The notes: generated by a model from the letters alone, not told the origin. A stretch of DNA of 64,000 bases from Diphasiastrum complanatum (GCA_029204225.1 CM055095.1:28526845-28590844); one strand, 5' to 3'. Positions 1 to 12,095 are shown, counted from the stretch's first letter. Numbers and translations: made by a program.

Positions 1-1008
1 TTGGATGCTCTTGGCGAGTGGTGAGTGTGATGATTTTGCGGTTTTGCAGTTGGTAAGTCAATTATGATCAAGCCATTGTAGTTGTGGAGCAATGTATTAG
101 GTCTGTCATCAAGGAGATACACTTCAACTGCCTATTCTGGGTAAGTCAAGTCAATTTGCCATATTAGTATTGCATCAGGGATGCAGATTCTAGTGATGAC
201 AGGGTGAACATCATTTGGTTTGGGCCATGGAAGATCTCACAGGTTCACTTGGAGGGATATTGGCATGCACAGTCATGTGAGGGACTTGACGTTGGCTTTG
301 GAGTTCACATCTCAGTTTATTCTCAAGGAGTGGTTTGGAACCATTCACAAGAGCAGCCTGGAGCTAGCTTGGGGGAATACAGATGGGCACTATAGGGTAG
401 ATGCTCAGATCTTTGTGATCAGGGATGGCATTGGGATACCTGGTAGGGATAGCATTGTAGGATGACATGGGATGATCATCAGGGGGCAGCTATTTCATAT
501 TAGATTTGAGTCATTGGCATAGACAGGACTTATAGGTTGGATTCATGATGGAATTAGGATGCTGCAAACACAAATGGGCAAAGCGTGAAGCTTTGGGAGC
601 CAGCTCTAGTTTGGAGAGCTGATGGAGATCGCAAGGGGTGTGATCGGAGGGCAAACAACATGATGGGTGTTTTGCTAGCGATCTACTAGAGGGGACATTG
701 ATGGCGAGGACTTCATGGTGTGCTCATTTGGGAATACAGGTTGGCATTACAATAGGGGGCCAGTTTTGGACATTGGCATCGATGGGGAGGCATCTACCAT
801 CACGGGCGTGGATAAGCTACCTATAGCTTTCATGCAGTTGGCTGTATTTACAGGAGTCTAGGCTTGGCACAGGTGTTGGAATTTTCATGGTGCAAATTCT
901 CAGGTGGTGAGATCAGGGATAAGCCTAGAAGAAGTCACTTAGAGTCATATACCTCAGTATGATTAGGGAGATATTAGTCTCGGGATCCCATGAGCGGCGA
1001 CTCAAGGA
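1..1008. other. Unassigned non-coding stretch
   Basis: G-rich sequence with no reading frame longer than about 80 codons and no recognised protein similarity. It runs directly into an LTR-like start at 1009, so it could be the 3' internal part of an outer retroelement that lies mostly off the left edge. That placement is inference. Confidence 0.3.
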
Positions 1009-1379
1009 TGTTGGGGGTATTCCCAACACAACATGAGCAAAGGGTTATATTTAATAATAAATGTGTTGCGAGAGCATGGCTTCCTGCGCGCGTACAAGTT
1101 CATGGCCCAATGAGCACGCGGACTAACTGTAAATAGAAATAATAGATTTGGGCCCTTTATAATTAAAATAGATCTTCAGGCCCAAAGTCATTTTGAAACT
1201 TAGAGATTAGTTTTTAGAGTTGGGTCCACTTTTGGACTCACATGAGTGAATTCTAATGTACTTTTTATGGATCTTCGGATCAAGTTGGGTCCAAGATGAA
1301 TGGATAGGATTATTGTGAATATTAGCCAATAGAATTTTGGGACAAGGGCCTTCCCCATTTATAAAAAGGCACCATTTGT
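1009..1379 (+). repeat. LTR-like segment interrupted by element E1
   Basis: It opens with TGTTGGG, a short loop and TCCCAACA, an inverted repeat typical of LTR starts. A TATA-like box (TATAAAAAGG, 1360) sits near the end. The sequence breaks at 1379, where E1 is inserted, and resumes after the target duplication at 11243. No partner LTR or closing CA end was identified, so the call is tentative. Confidence 0.35.
1375..1379. repeat. Left target-site duplication of E1 (TTTGT)
   Basis: TTTGT directly precedes the TG of the 5' LTR. The same five bases directly follow the CA end of the 3' LTR at 11238-11242. Five bases is the usual duplication length for LTR retrotransposons. Confidence 0.9.
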
Positions 1380-2189
1380 TGTTAGCAACTGTGCTAACAC
1401 AGAGAAAATAAAAAAATAATAAAACTCCATGGCATGTGTTTTGTAAGACCACGTATGAGTATCTGCCAATAAACTTCAAGCCATGGCATGTGTTTTGTAA
1501 GTCCATGAGTAGAAGCTTAAATAATAATAAAATAGCTTAAACTTAGATTTAGAACTTAGACTTAGGAAACTTAAGATTAGAAATATTTTATCTTAAGTTG
1601 TCCTAAGTTAAGAAAATTGAAGTTCTAAATCCTAAGTTAGAAGTTCTAGAAAGGCTAGAAACTAATTAGTCCCATAAGTTAGTAGACAGTTATGGAAGAC
1701 CCTCCTTGCCATAAAAGGAGTGGTATTTGCATTGTAAATAACACTTCTGAGATTAAGCTATCTTGCTCTCTATTTTGGAGAATTATCATTCTATTTCATT
1801 TGTGTTCCCCTTGGAAAAGTGCATAGCTTGAGGGAAGGTGCTTGGGCCTCCTCTTGTCTCCTTTTCATCGGTTTTATTGTGGCATGTTCATTATTGCTTA
1901 TTTGTTTAGTATTAGTTGCAATCTCATTTTATTACCCTTCGGGTGTTAATCTAAGATTAGTCTAGTCACCTTGCTAGTTGGGTAAGCCTTAGCAAGGATT
2001 TTTATTGTTGTTACTAATTAGTTTATTTCCGTTTCGAGCACTAGTTGGGTAAGCCTTAGTGCTCTCATTCTTGTCCATATTTTTGTTGAAGCTTATTGTA
2101 AAAACTTAAAAAGTGGACGAATCTCTACATCCCTATACTACACCCGTAAGTAGATCTAGCCACCGCACTCACTAGAAATACTTTCAACA
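1380..2189 (+). repeat. E1 5' LTR
   Basis: 810 bp bounded by TGTTAGCAACTG and CTTTCAACA. The U3 part holds a 21 bp direct repeat (CCATGGCATGTGTTTTGTAAG at about 1427 and 1482). It aligns without length change to 10428-11237. A TATA-like CCATAAAAGG lies near 1710. Confidence 0.93.
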
Positions 2190-2190
2190 T

Positions 2191-2204
2191 TGACGCCATT
2201 GCTG
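2191..2204 (+). promoter_or_regulatory. E1 primer binding site, tRNA-Asp type
   Basis: TGACGCCATTGCTG lies one base after the LTR. It matches the complement of a plant tRNA-Asp 3' end (TGGCGCCGTTGCCG) except for three transitions, each explainable by cytosine deamination on one strand. Athila-type elements are known to use tRNA-Asp. Confidence 0.75.
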
Positions 2205-3045
2205 CTTTTTAAGTATATTTCTACCTAGCTTCTTCTCTTTTTTATCTTTTATTTCTTGCTTCCGTGTTGTATGTTTGCTTGTGTGCTTATCTCTATCTAC
2301 CAACAAACAGCACGCGTTGTCTCTCAAGGTCCTACACGAGCTGCAGAGCAACTTCTCAGACCAGGGGGAAGCAACAAAAGAGTCAACTTGGGCATTCTCT
2401 TCAAAAGAAGTGACCCAAGTGACTTTTTTCACAACCAAACAGGTATATCAGAATTCGCCAGTCTGTCTACAGCCCTAACAGACCCTGATCTTTCATTTTA
2501 TCACCTCCACGAATTCTGACCACAGTCCTATTTTGAGAAGACAGCCTGTTATATTGTCAAAATCCCTTATTTCTCATCAAAATCTTTGTCTTAGAATTCG
2601 CGGACTTCACTGAGGCTAGATCTCAGTAAGACCAGTCCTTCAGCAGCTCCGCGAATTCTATCTCACAGATTTTACCCGTTTACTGACAGAACATCACATC
2701 TTTTTCTATATTCCCTATCTGCCAGTCAAACCTCTCAGTTAGAATTTGCCATCAAGCCTAAGAATTTACCCTCACAGAGCACAATTTCTCTGTACTATCC
2801 GCAAATTCTGAATCGTCAAATTCTTTCAGAAAATCTAAAAAAATCACTATTCTGGCATTCAAAATACTTGTTCAGAATTTGCGAGTATTACAATTAGATT
2901 AATTTGCCTCTCCACGATCTCTCAGCCTGTCCGCAAATTCTATAACAATCAGAAAGACCAGTTTTTGTCCTACACTATCCATTCTGCAAGCAAACTGTCC
3001 TTTTTGTCAAGTACAGTCCTGTCCTGCCCCTCTGTATTCTGCATC
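2205..3045 (+). promoter_or_regulatory. E1 leader with dispersed GAATTCGCGG motif
   Basis: Non-coding leader before gag. From about 2450 to 2940 it carries many copies of AGAATTCGCGG in both orientations, for example 2451, 2593 and (reverse complement) 2649, plus decayed forms such as CCGCAAATTCT near 2800 and 2930. The same motif recurs in the spacer before the additional ORF (6790-7090). The function is unknown. Confidence 0.7.
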
Positions 3046-4230
3046 ATGTCTCGTGACTGTGCTGAATCTTCTAATTCGACTCCTCCACGAATGGAACGAA
3101 GAATTCCATGTATCGATGCACCAAAGTACGATGGCGAATCTGACCCAGTCCGATTTCTCCAAGACTTTGATAATGCATGCCGTTTTTATGGAGATACCTC
3201 TGAAACTGAAAAGCTTCGCCTATTTCCCATGGTACTCTATGGCACCACCCTCAAAGACGCTCTCATCAAGTGTTTCAAACCATCCAAACTGACTCAGAGC
3301 CCGTTCATTCAAATTACTCATATCAAGATGCGTTGTGAAGAGTCTGTTCGAAACTACATTGAGCATTTTAAACGTCTCAAAGTAGAATGTGTTGATGAAA
3401 ATATCACTAAACGCATGGCCATAAAACTATTTTTAGTTGGATTGCCTAAAAACATCCACCGTGAACTCAAATCAGTTGACCTTTATGATCAACTTAAAGA
3501 TGTGATGACCGATGCTATCCATGAAGAAGACGATGGTTCCGATGATGACTTTGACCATTGTGAAAAAAAATCTAAGAATCCGGATCATCCTAAGTCTGAT
3601 AATATTGCTCAATTGCCGATTTCAAACCAACACGAAACAAATTGCTGAGAAATCTTTTCCAGCAAGAGAAAATGTCTGGTGTCCAATCTGCTCACAGCAT
3701 CACACTGCTAATGAATGCCCTCAACTGCGAAATCATTTCCTAGCAGCCACCAGACCCACCGTTTATCGAGCTTACCGCCCTACCTGTCACAACAATCTGT
3801 GCCACAACAAGGGGTTTACCAACCACGACCACCTGCACCAAATCAATATCCATCCCCATGTCAACAGTTTGTTGTTAACCAACCTGCCCCACAAAACGCT
3901 GTCCATTATCTCGATCCAAATACCATCGATCCAGCCACCTACTATGTGGAAGACAATACTCAACCGCAGTACTCTATTGAAACGGTTGTTTATTATACCT
4001 ATGATTCTAATGCTCAACCACTAGATCCCAATGCCCAAGCTTATAATCCAAACCAAGCTGTCTTTGCAGCACACCAACTACCCACAATACGAGGATGATT
4101 TATCTGTGCAGGTAAACATCCTAGTATTCGCTATCCAGATAAACTCCGTTTTCCTCCAGCTTGTGAAAATTGTGGTATTGAGCATCACGTAAAAGACTGC
4201 CCATCCCGATCCAAACCTGCTACTCCAGTC
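3046..4230 (+). pseudogene. gag: E1 gag (capsid and nucleocapsid)
   Basis: Gag would form the cytoplasmic particle and bind element RNA. I place the start at ATG 3046 (MSRDCAES); the frame is open further upstream, but only through a TTG. The capsid part has the usual gag core (KYDGESDPVRFLQDF, then VRNYIEHFKRL and FLVGLPKNIHREL). Two zinc knuckles follow: CPICSQHHTANEC near 3695 and CENCGIEHHVKDC near 4160. Coding is in frame 1 up to about 3640, slips to frame 2 over the first knuckle, and returns to frame 1 near 3760, so two compensating indels disrupt it. A TGA at 4096 lies before the second knuckle. The region continues in frame into protease. Confidence 0.85.
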
Positions 4231-4236
4231 TGTTCA

Positions 4237-4986
4237 GTGCAAGTAGAAACTGTACCAGTTGAAACTCATCATGCTTGGGTCTTGACTCGGGCACAAACCC
4301 AACGCCAAGCCCCTACACTTGCACCCAGCAAAACTCAACCGCAGGCTGTTCCTCCAAGTGATGATTCAACCCCGATAGTTTATCCCCACCCATCCGAAGA
4401 AATTCGGCTGCATCATGAGTATCGCCAGCAAATCCGTAATGCCGACCAACAATCTTCCTCTTCGCATAAAGTACCTTACAAGCCCTTTGAAAGCAAAACC
4501 CTTGAAGGTACCGAAGTTTGGGGAGATTTACTACAAGCCAATGTCACTCTTCCCTTCCATGTCCTCTGGAAGCATGCTGGCCAGTGGAAACAACAGATCC
4601 AATCCAATACCACCACCACTATTGATGAGTTGCCTGAAATGCCCTTACATCTAACCAATCAACTCAGCAAACGAGACAACATCAAAATCCTAGCTACCCA
4701 TCATCAATCCCGTGAAGTTTTAGCAGTACTCGATGGAGGTTCCGGGGTTAATATCATTTCCACATATCTCATGATGGAATGGAATCTGAGAGACAAGCTA
4801 GCCAAACCTACTTGTCAGCTTCAAATGGCTGATCAAAGTGTGGTCCGACCTACTGGTTTCCTTCCGCACGTGCTGATCAAACTAGGAGGTCTCAAATTTT
4901 CTGTTGACCTTGTAGTACTTGATATTCCCAATAATGTCTATTCTTATGAATTACTACTTGGTCGTCCGTGGCTCACCAATGCATGA
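4237..4986 (+). pseudogene. E1 aspartic protease region
   Basis: Retroviral-type aspartic protease that would process Gag-Pol. The active site reads VLDGGSGVNII, the D-G-G-S form found in several plant gypsy lineages, near 4730. The flap and closing strand follow (LLLGRPWL near 4965). It is in the same frame as gag, so gag and protease were one ORF. About 110 residues of Gln/Pro-rich linker precede the domain. The ORF stops at 4984, just where reverse transcriptase should begin, and a large deletion follows. Confidence 0.8.
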
Positions 4987-5084
4987 GTCGTTCATGACTG
5001 GAGCAAAGGCCGAGTCACTTCTGGTAATCGTGACAATTCTATCACAATTGACTCAACGGGTAAACTCAAACCTGCATGCATACA

Positions 5085-6602
5085 TGACGAGGAAAATCTT
5101 TGCGTTCTTCACTGATCATCAAGCACTGTTGTATCTCATCAACAAGACCTGCACCACAAGTCGTATTACTAGATGGATCCTATTATTGAGAGAATTTGAG
5201 TTTAGGATCGTGGTTCATAAGGGAGTTCAACATTTTTTAGCAGATCATCTATCCCGAATCCCTAACCTTCCTACCCCTGATCAAGACGTCAACGATGATT
5301 TACCAGATGCAATCCTTTTCCAAGTTGACTCTACACCTGTATGGGCTAAGGAAATTACCCAATATTTAACTTCAGGGCAGATGTATCCTTCCTTCTCTAA
5401 ACCCAAACAACGAGCGTTGGTCCTCAAAACTAAACCTTATACATTAATTGCAGGACAACTCTACAAGCAAGGGTTATATGGAATTATCCGACAATGTCTT
5501 ATTGAAGGAGAAATCCCCTCGGTAATTTTCCTCACTCATGAAGGTATTGGTGCCGACCATTTCTCTTCTGAAACAACTACTAAGAAAATCCTCTTGGCCG
5601 GTTTCTGGTGGCCAACACTCTTCAAGGATACGCACAATTACAGTAAGGCTTGTGATGTCTGCCAATGCACAAAACGCTTTAAAAAAACAGACTACATGCC
5701 TTTACACCCTGTAACCACTGATCAAGCTTTCCAGAAATGGGGAATTGATTATGTCGGACATATTAGTCCTGCTGCTCGACACACACAATCTCGTTACATT
5801 ATAGTAGCTACGGACTACTGCACCAAATGGGCTGAAGCAAGAGTTGTTCGCAATGATGACGCTCGTTCCACCGCCAAATTTCTCTATGAACAGGTTATAG
5901 TTCGATTCGGATGTCCTCTAGAGCTTATCAGTGATAGGGGAACACATTTTCTTAACTCTATCATAGCAGATCTTCTTTTCAATTTTTTGTGGTACATTGC
6001 AAAAGTTTTCCATACTATCCACGCTGCAATGGCCAAGCATAATCCACCAGTAAAATCCTATGTGGCATTCTCACCAAAACCGTCGAATCCAGCCGATCTA
6101 ATTGGGAACTCAAACTCCATGCTGCTCTCTGGGCTTATCACACTACCCCGAAACGAGCTATATGCTTAACCCCCTTCCAGCTCACATATGGTCAAGAAGC
6201 CATTATGCCTGTGGAATTTCATATTCCCTCCCTTCGAGTAGCCTACAACCTTGAGCTCGATACTCCTCAAAATCTAGCAAATAGGTTATTCCATTTGGAG
6301 CAACTCTGTGAAACACGACGGATCAACATCCATGCTCAACAAGTCCACAAACGATGACAAAAAGCATGGCATGATCGATCATTGAAACTTAGAAATTTCT
6401 AAGTGGGCAATAAGGTCATGCTATACCAGGCCAAACCCTTCGAAGGCAAACTGAAATTTTCAGGCCAAGGACCTTACATCATAAAAAAAATCTTTGCCTC
6501 TGGATATGTTCAACTCCAAACCCTTCAAGACGATGTCCTCGACAATGTGGTCAATGGGAGTTGACTGAGAAAGTACAACGAACCCTGTTTTTATCTTGAT
6601 AT
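5085..6602 (+). pseudogene. pol: E1 pol remnant: RNase H tail and integrase
   Basis: Starts inside RNase H (FFTDHQALLYLINK, then VQHFLADHLSRI near 5250), so reverse transcriptase and the front of RNase H are deleted. Integrase follows: zinc-binding HEGIGADHF and CDVCQC near 5650, then the core with Asp in WGIDYVG and Asp in LISDRGTHF. The third acidic residue lies in another frame near 6045 (CNGQAE) after a frameshift. The C-terminal part runs on to about 6600 with further stops and ends in the NGS.LRKYNEP type usual for gypsy elements. Integrase would insert element DNA into the host chromosome; this copy is dead. Confidence 0.88.
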
Positions 6603-7277
6603 GTAGTAGCTGCTTTTTCTCTACTATTTATTTATTTTTTCTTCTCCCTTTTTATTATTTGTATGCCATTTTGACACCATTTTTTGCTGTGATTTGTTGT
6701 TCCACCCATCAAGATACTAACAGATCAGTCTTCTCTGAGAAAACCACAAAAGTCATTAGTTTCAGACAAAATATTTTCACATCATCTCAGATAAAATTCG
6801 CCTGACCCCTTTCTTACAGAGAACAATTCATTTTTTGGCCTCCGCGAATTCTATCTCAGAAGAAAAATGTCAAAAAATAAAAAAAATGGAGTTTTTTTCA
6901 TCAGATATCCATGCTTAGAATTCGCAAACAATTCGCGGGAGCTCAAATTGATCCTCACAATTTCTCTATTACCTCCGCAAATTCTGATCAGATACATTTT
7001 TGCACTATCAGACATTTTCCCTCTTTTGGCCAACACAAATCACTTACAGGAATTCGCGGGCCCTCAAAATGATGCCTCAAAATTCGCAACCATCATTACC
7101 AAATCGTGGACACTGAGGATGAATTCTAGGTGAAGTTGCGATTTCCTGCCCAAAAAAGTCCATATATAGGTCTCCACCCTTTCTCCACGAGTTCATTTTA
7201 GATTGCTGCTCTCGAGTTCATGCCAAATTTTTTTAAAATTTTTAAAATTCTCAGAGCAATCTAAAATCACTACTGCC
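6603..7277 (+). promoter_or_regulatory. E1 pol-aORF spacer with GAATTCGCGG motifs and TATA box
   Basis: 675 bp without coding. Copies of the leader motif occur near 6795, 6842 (reverse), 6917, 6931, 6975 (reverse, decayed), 7049 and 7080. A TATA-like CATATATAGG lies at 7161-7170, about 110 bp before the ATG of the additional ORF. The layout suggests an internal promoter or other control region; no transcript evidence is available. Confidence 0.55.
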
Positions 7278-10200
7278 ATGGCTTCCCGTGATTCCTCACT
7301 GAGCTTGCACCGCCGTAAACCCCCTTGTCCTTATTCAGGATATATAATCATGATCTCTCTTAAGAATTACACCGAGCAGCTCACACTGGCCAAGGATATC
7401 CTCACCAACCTTGGTTTTGATCTAACACTTTTTCGAGACTAGCAGAGCGAGAGCCTCATCCGAGCATCTTACTCGACCTATTCGGATGAGTTCCAAACTT
7501 TCTGGCTTACAACCAAGACTGGCAGTTATTCTATTATCAATGTCTCTCCGGCAGATCTTCAGAGTGTCGGCTTTCCTAATCTCGGAGAGACAATCCATGG
7601 CAAGGGCACCAGTTATGATGCCAAGTACTTCACCAAGTTTCTGATAGACGACGGCAAAACCATTGCCCAAACCAACGACGGGATTGCTATCCGACTCATC
7701 ACGGATCCCCATCTATGGGCCGCCTCATAGATCATCGTCACCATGGCTGCAGTACATACCACCAAGATGGATCGCATCCCACCGAGCGATCTCTTCTCTC
7801 TAACTCTCACCATGTATGACCCCACTCAAAATTATAAGTGGGCTGAGAAGGTAACGGAGAAGCTGTGCGAAGCCCTGAAAGCCCGCAAATCAACTACCAA
7901 ATGTGGGTATCTCCTCCACATGTTGGTCACCAAAAAATCGGGGTCTAAGGCGGCTGCTGCCATCAAGGAGCTAGATGTTGTTTATCCAAGCACAAAAAAG
8001 TGAGCCACCCCCCAACCGACAGCAGAACCAGTCTCACCAGCCCCACCTACTAAGAAGCAGAAAGGGAAGGCAGTCAGTACCGAAGCAAATGTCCCACAAG
8101 ACATTCTATCCAGTGACATCAGGTTAGAATATGCTAAATCCAGAGGGAGCCTTTAACCATCTAAGGTCCCAAAGAAGGTCCTAGAGCAGCAAGCGGCCTT
8201 ACTTCACCAGGCCCAACAACGCCGAAAAGCAGTAGCAACAGCAGCAAGCAGCTCCGAGACGACAAGCACTTCTAGCTCTGATTCTATGGGCGTGATTCCA
8301 TCCACACAGGCAATCTCCTCTCCATCACTTGCTCTCACAATCTCACCACCAACCCCACCATTTATTGTCACCTCCACACCCTCACTAACTCTCAACACGG
8401 GCTTCCCTTCCACACTTCCACAAAAGCCCTCGACTGTACAAATCTCCGCCCTACTTGACTCCACAGTCAACGTAGATGATTTTGCCTTACAATTACTAAC
8501 TGCACTCCCATCAACCACTATCACCACTAACCCAATCTCACAATCTCCGCCACGTAGTCTCTCCCCACCCCTCAATCCAGAATCACCCCTCCCTGCCTTT
8601 CCTACACCTCCGTCTAGCCCTGCTCCTGATTTTCTACCATTTAACCCCATGCCATATCCTAACTACACAAGCAACCTCCCTGACATTGGTCCTTGGGAGC
8701 AGCTATCCCTTACAGCCCAAAAAGCGGTATGGTTGGTGAATCAGCTCCAATACAATATATTCAGCACCCTAAAGGGACAACACACTATGCGACAATTCGA
8801 TGATGGTGCTATGGCGGGCCTTCAGAAAGAAAACGCAAGGCTGGAGGAGGAAACCAAACAACAGCAGTTGCAGATCCAAAACCTCACGAATTACAATCAA
8901 CAACAACAGCATATGCCCAGCTTCAACTGAAGGTATCCAACATGCAGCAAACCATCGATCCCTCAAAGCCGAGAAGGATGAGGCTGTAGCAGATTCAAAA
9001 GCAGCACGTTCTGCTATGAAGGAATAGTTGGAAATGGTGGACTTCAACGACTTCACACCACCAGCTATCCTTGAGGGAACTGCCATTCCAGTGGTGGCCT
9101 ATCAAACACTGGCCCAAAAGCTGAAAGCCACGATAGAGCAACACGCAAAATTACAACAATCATACATTGCTTCTGTCGAGGCCCTAAACCAGCACATAGC
9201 CACCCTGGAAGAACGCTTATAAAGGTTGCTGCCCAGTCGACACCGTCGGTTCATGTAGAGCACGCCCAATTTCATGATTCGGGGCACCACTTTGATGGAC
9301 CTGATGGTGGAGATGGTGCAGGATTTCAACAGCCTCCTCCTGCAACTCAAGGCTCTGCATTTCAAAGCCAACCCCTGGGACAAGGAGCTCAAACACCAAC
9401 CAATCCATCGGGCTCTGGGGGTACCAGCTCCCAACATTTTCTTTTCCCTTCCACTGCCTCTAACCCCCTCGACATGACTAACTCCACCTTCATTCCATGA
9501 CACTTTTCACCTGAATCACAACGCATTGCAGAAGCTAACCCCTTGCCTCCTCTATCTCCTGATCCCAATCCACAAACCGCACACGAGATTGCCTCTGAAG
9601 CCCCCACCATCCAGCACAGAATCACACCCACAGAACCAAGCAAGGAGTTGCGCGTCTCTCAGGAGTTTGCAAGGAAGTACCCAACAATGAAAGAGCGAGG
9701 TGGCTACATACTGCCAGATTTGGACCAGTGTCAAACACATAAAGTAGCAGTCAAAGTCCTGGATCCACAACCTCTCTGGCGCCATCAGCTCTTCCTGCAA
9801 AGTAAGAACTTGATGACACGGTATCTCGAAGCTCCCTCCTACATGCACACCAATCCTTATTACTATCCAGTAGCGAGGCGAGAATCGTTTCCTGCCACCA
9901 AGGTTAAGAACAAAATCTTTTGGCCTAAGCTCACAAGAGTCGATACCGGCAACTTAGCCGAAGACATGGTCACTAATTGCCGAGTCTTCTACCAGAAGCA
10001 CCATGGTAATCCTGATTGCGATGTCAAATATTTTGTGGATAATTGTGGCCCGGTGGCATTTCTAGCAGAATTCAGAGGTTTTTGGGACCGAGGGTTACCC
10101 CCAATTGCCCTTGACATCAATAAACCCTTGCGCACGCAAGACGACCATATCAACATTGCAAGGCTCTATTATCGCGCTGCACTTACTTCTGCCTTGCACG

Positions 10201-10415
10201 TTGATATGGTGGAGCTATGGAAAACCCATAACTTTCTCCAGAGTATGCTCCATTATTACAAAACCATGCCCTTCCTGAACAAATTACGGTGGCAAATGAT
10301 GGAGGGCATCGGGACGACCATCTACCACTCCCGACAACAACAGTCTCGCCTCCAAGAAGCACAAAAAATCCAGGACGAAAAGGCGTCGATTGGTGTGGAA
10401 CCACCAATCCAATAA
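7278..10415 (+). pseudogene. E1 additional ORF (aORF), 1046 codons
   Basis: The product is unknown. The ATG sits in a strong plant start context (TGCCATGGCT). The span is an exact multiple of three and ends at TAA 10413, just before the polypurine tract. Parts: N-terminal globular domain (7350-8000, with SPADLQSVGFP and ITDPHLWAAS), Ser/Thr/Pro-rich linker (8010-8700), coiled coil (8800-9225), Gly/Gln linker (9240-9600), C-terminal helical domain (9640-10380, with FWDRGLPPI and ARLYYRAA). Stops in frame at 7440, 7728, 8001, 8154 and 8928; the second coiled-coil half is one frame off, then the frame returns. Homologous to the copies at 14394, 34880 (minus) and 41371 (minus). No signal peptide or membrane segment is obvious, which argues against a simple envelope protein. 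Confidence 0.8.
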
Positions 10416-10427
10416 GGAGGGGGATAA
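10414..10427 (+). promoter_or_regulatory. E1 polypurine tract
   Basis: AAGGAGGGGGATAA directly precedes the 3' LTR and would prime plus-strand DNA synthesis. E3 has nearly the same junction (AGGGGTGGATAA then TGTTAGCA). Confidence 0.85.
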
Positions 10428-11237
10428 TGTTAGCAACTGTGCTAACACAGAGAAAATAAAAAAATAATAAAACTCCATGGCATGTGTTTTGTAAGACCAC
10501 GTATGAGTATCTGCCAATAAACTTCAAGCCATGGCATGTGTTTTGTAAGTCCATGAGTGGAAGCTTAAATTATAATAAAATAGCTTAAACTTAGATTTAG
10601 AACTTAGACTTAGGAAACTTAAGATTAGAAATATTTTATCTTAAGTTGTCCTAAGTTAAGAAAATTGAAGTTCTAAATCCTAAGTTAGAAGTTCTAGAAA
10701 GGCTAGAAACAGATTAGTCCCATAAGTTAGTAGACACTTATGGAAGACCCTCCTTGCCATAAAAGGAGAGGTATTTGCATTGTAAATAACACTTTTGAGA
10801 TTAAGCTATCTTGCTCTCTATTTTGGAGAATTATCATTCTATTTCATTTGTATTCCCCTTGGAAAGGTGCATAGCTTGAGGGAAGGTGCTCGGGCCTCCT
10901 CTTGCCTCCTTTTCATCGATTTTATTGTGGCATGTTCATTATTGCTTATTTGTTTAGTATTAGTCGCAATCTCATTTTATTACCCTTCGGTTGTTAATCT
11001 AAGATTAGTCTAGTCACCTTGCTAGTTGGGTAAGCCTTAGCAAGGATTTTTATTGTTGTTACTAATTAGTTTATTTCCGTTTCGGGCACTAGTTGGGTAA
11101 GCCTTAGTGCTCTCATTCTTGTCCATATTTTTGTTGAAGCTTATTGTAGAAACTTAAAAAGTGGACGAATCTCTACATCCCTATACTACACCCGTAAGTA
11201 GATCTAGCCACCGCACTCACTAGAAATACTTCCAACA
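10428..11237 (+). repeat. E1 3' LTR
   Basis: 810 bp from TGTTAGCAACTG to CTTCCAACA, the same length as the 5' LTR with about 17 substitutions by eye, mostly transitions. Followed directly by the TTTGT duplication. Confidence 0.93.
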
Positions 11238-11242
11238 TTTGT
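11238..11242. repeat. Right target-site duplication of E1 (TTTGT)
   Basis: Pairs with 1375-1379. Sequence from 11243 onward is the continuation of the interrupted outer LTR-like segment. Confidence 0.9.
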
Positions 11243-12085
<843 letters not shown>

Positions 12086-12095
12086 ACATTGAGGT

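Larger units (their letters stand above)
1380..11237 (+). mobile_element. E1: nested Ty3/gypsy LTR retrotransposon with extra 3' ORF
   Basis: A complete 9858 bp insertion. Order: 5' LTR, tRNA-Asp-like primer site, motif-rich leader, gag, protease, RNase H tail, integrase, motif-rich spacer, additional ORF, polypurine tract, 3' LTR. Both LTRs are 810 bp and differ at about 17 positions by eye (about 2%). Most of the reverse transcriptase is missing between protease and RNase H. The Asp-type primer site and large ORF between integrase and 3' LTR recall the Athila/Tat branch; lineage is inferred, not tested by phylogeny. The element cannot be autonomous. Confidence 0.93.

Noticed and set aside
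204-465. Two overlapping short plus-strand frames
   Set aside because: Low-complexity composition, no recognised domain, and no codon bias or start context that stands out.
1207-1506. Minus-strand frame over the LTR, repeated at 10183-10554
   Set aside because: It is repeated only because both lie in E1 LTR copies; the CHG-rich peptide comes from the direct repeat inside the LTR.
8204-8650. 148-codon minus-strand frame
   Set aside because: Antisense shadow of the Ser/Thr/Pro-rich aORF linker; its Gly/Val/Glu composition is the mirror of that linker.
7278-10415. Classic envelope gene as the identity of the aORF
   Set aside because: No signal peptide, furin-like site or C-terminal membrane anchor is apparent, and the ends are helical and charged instead.
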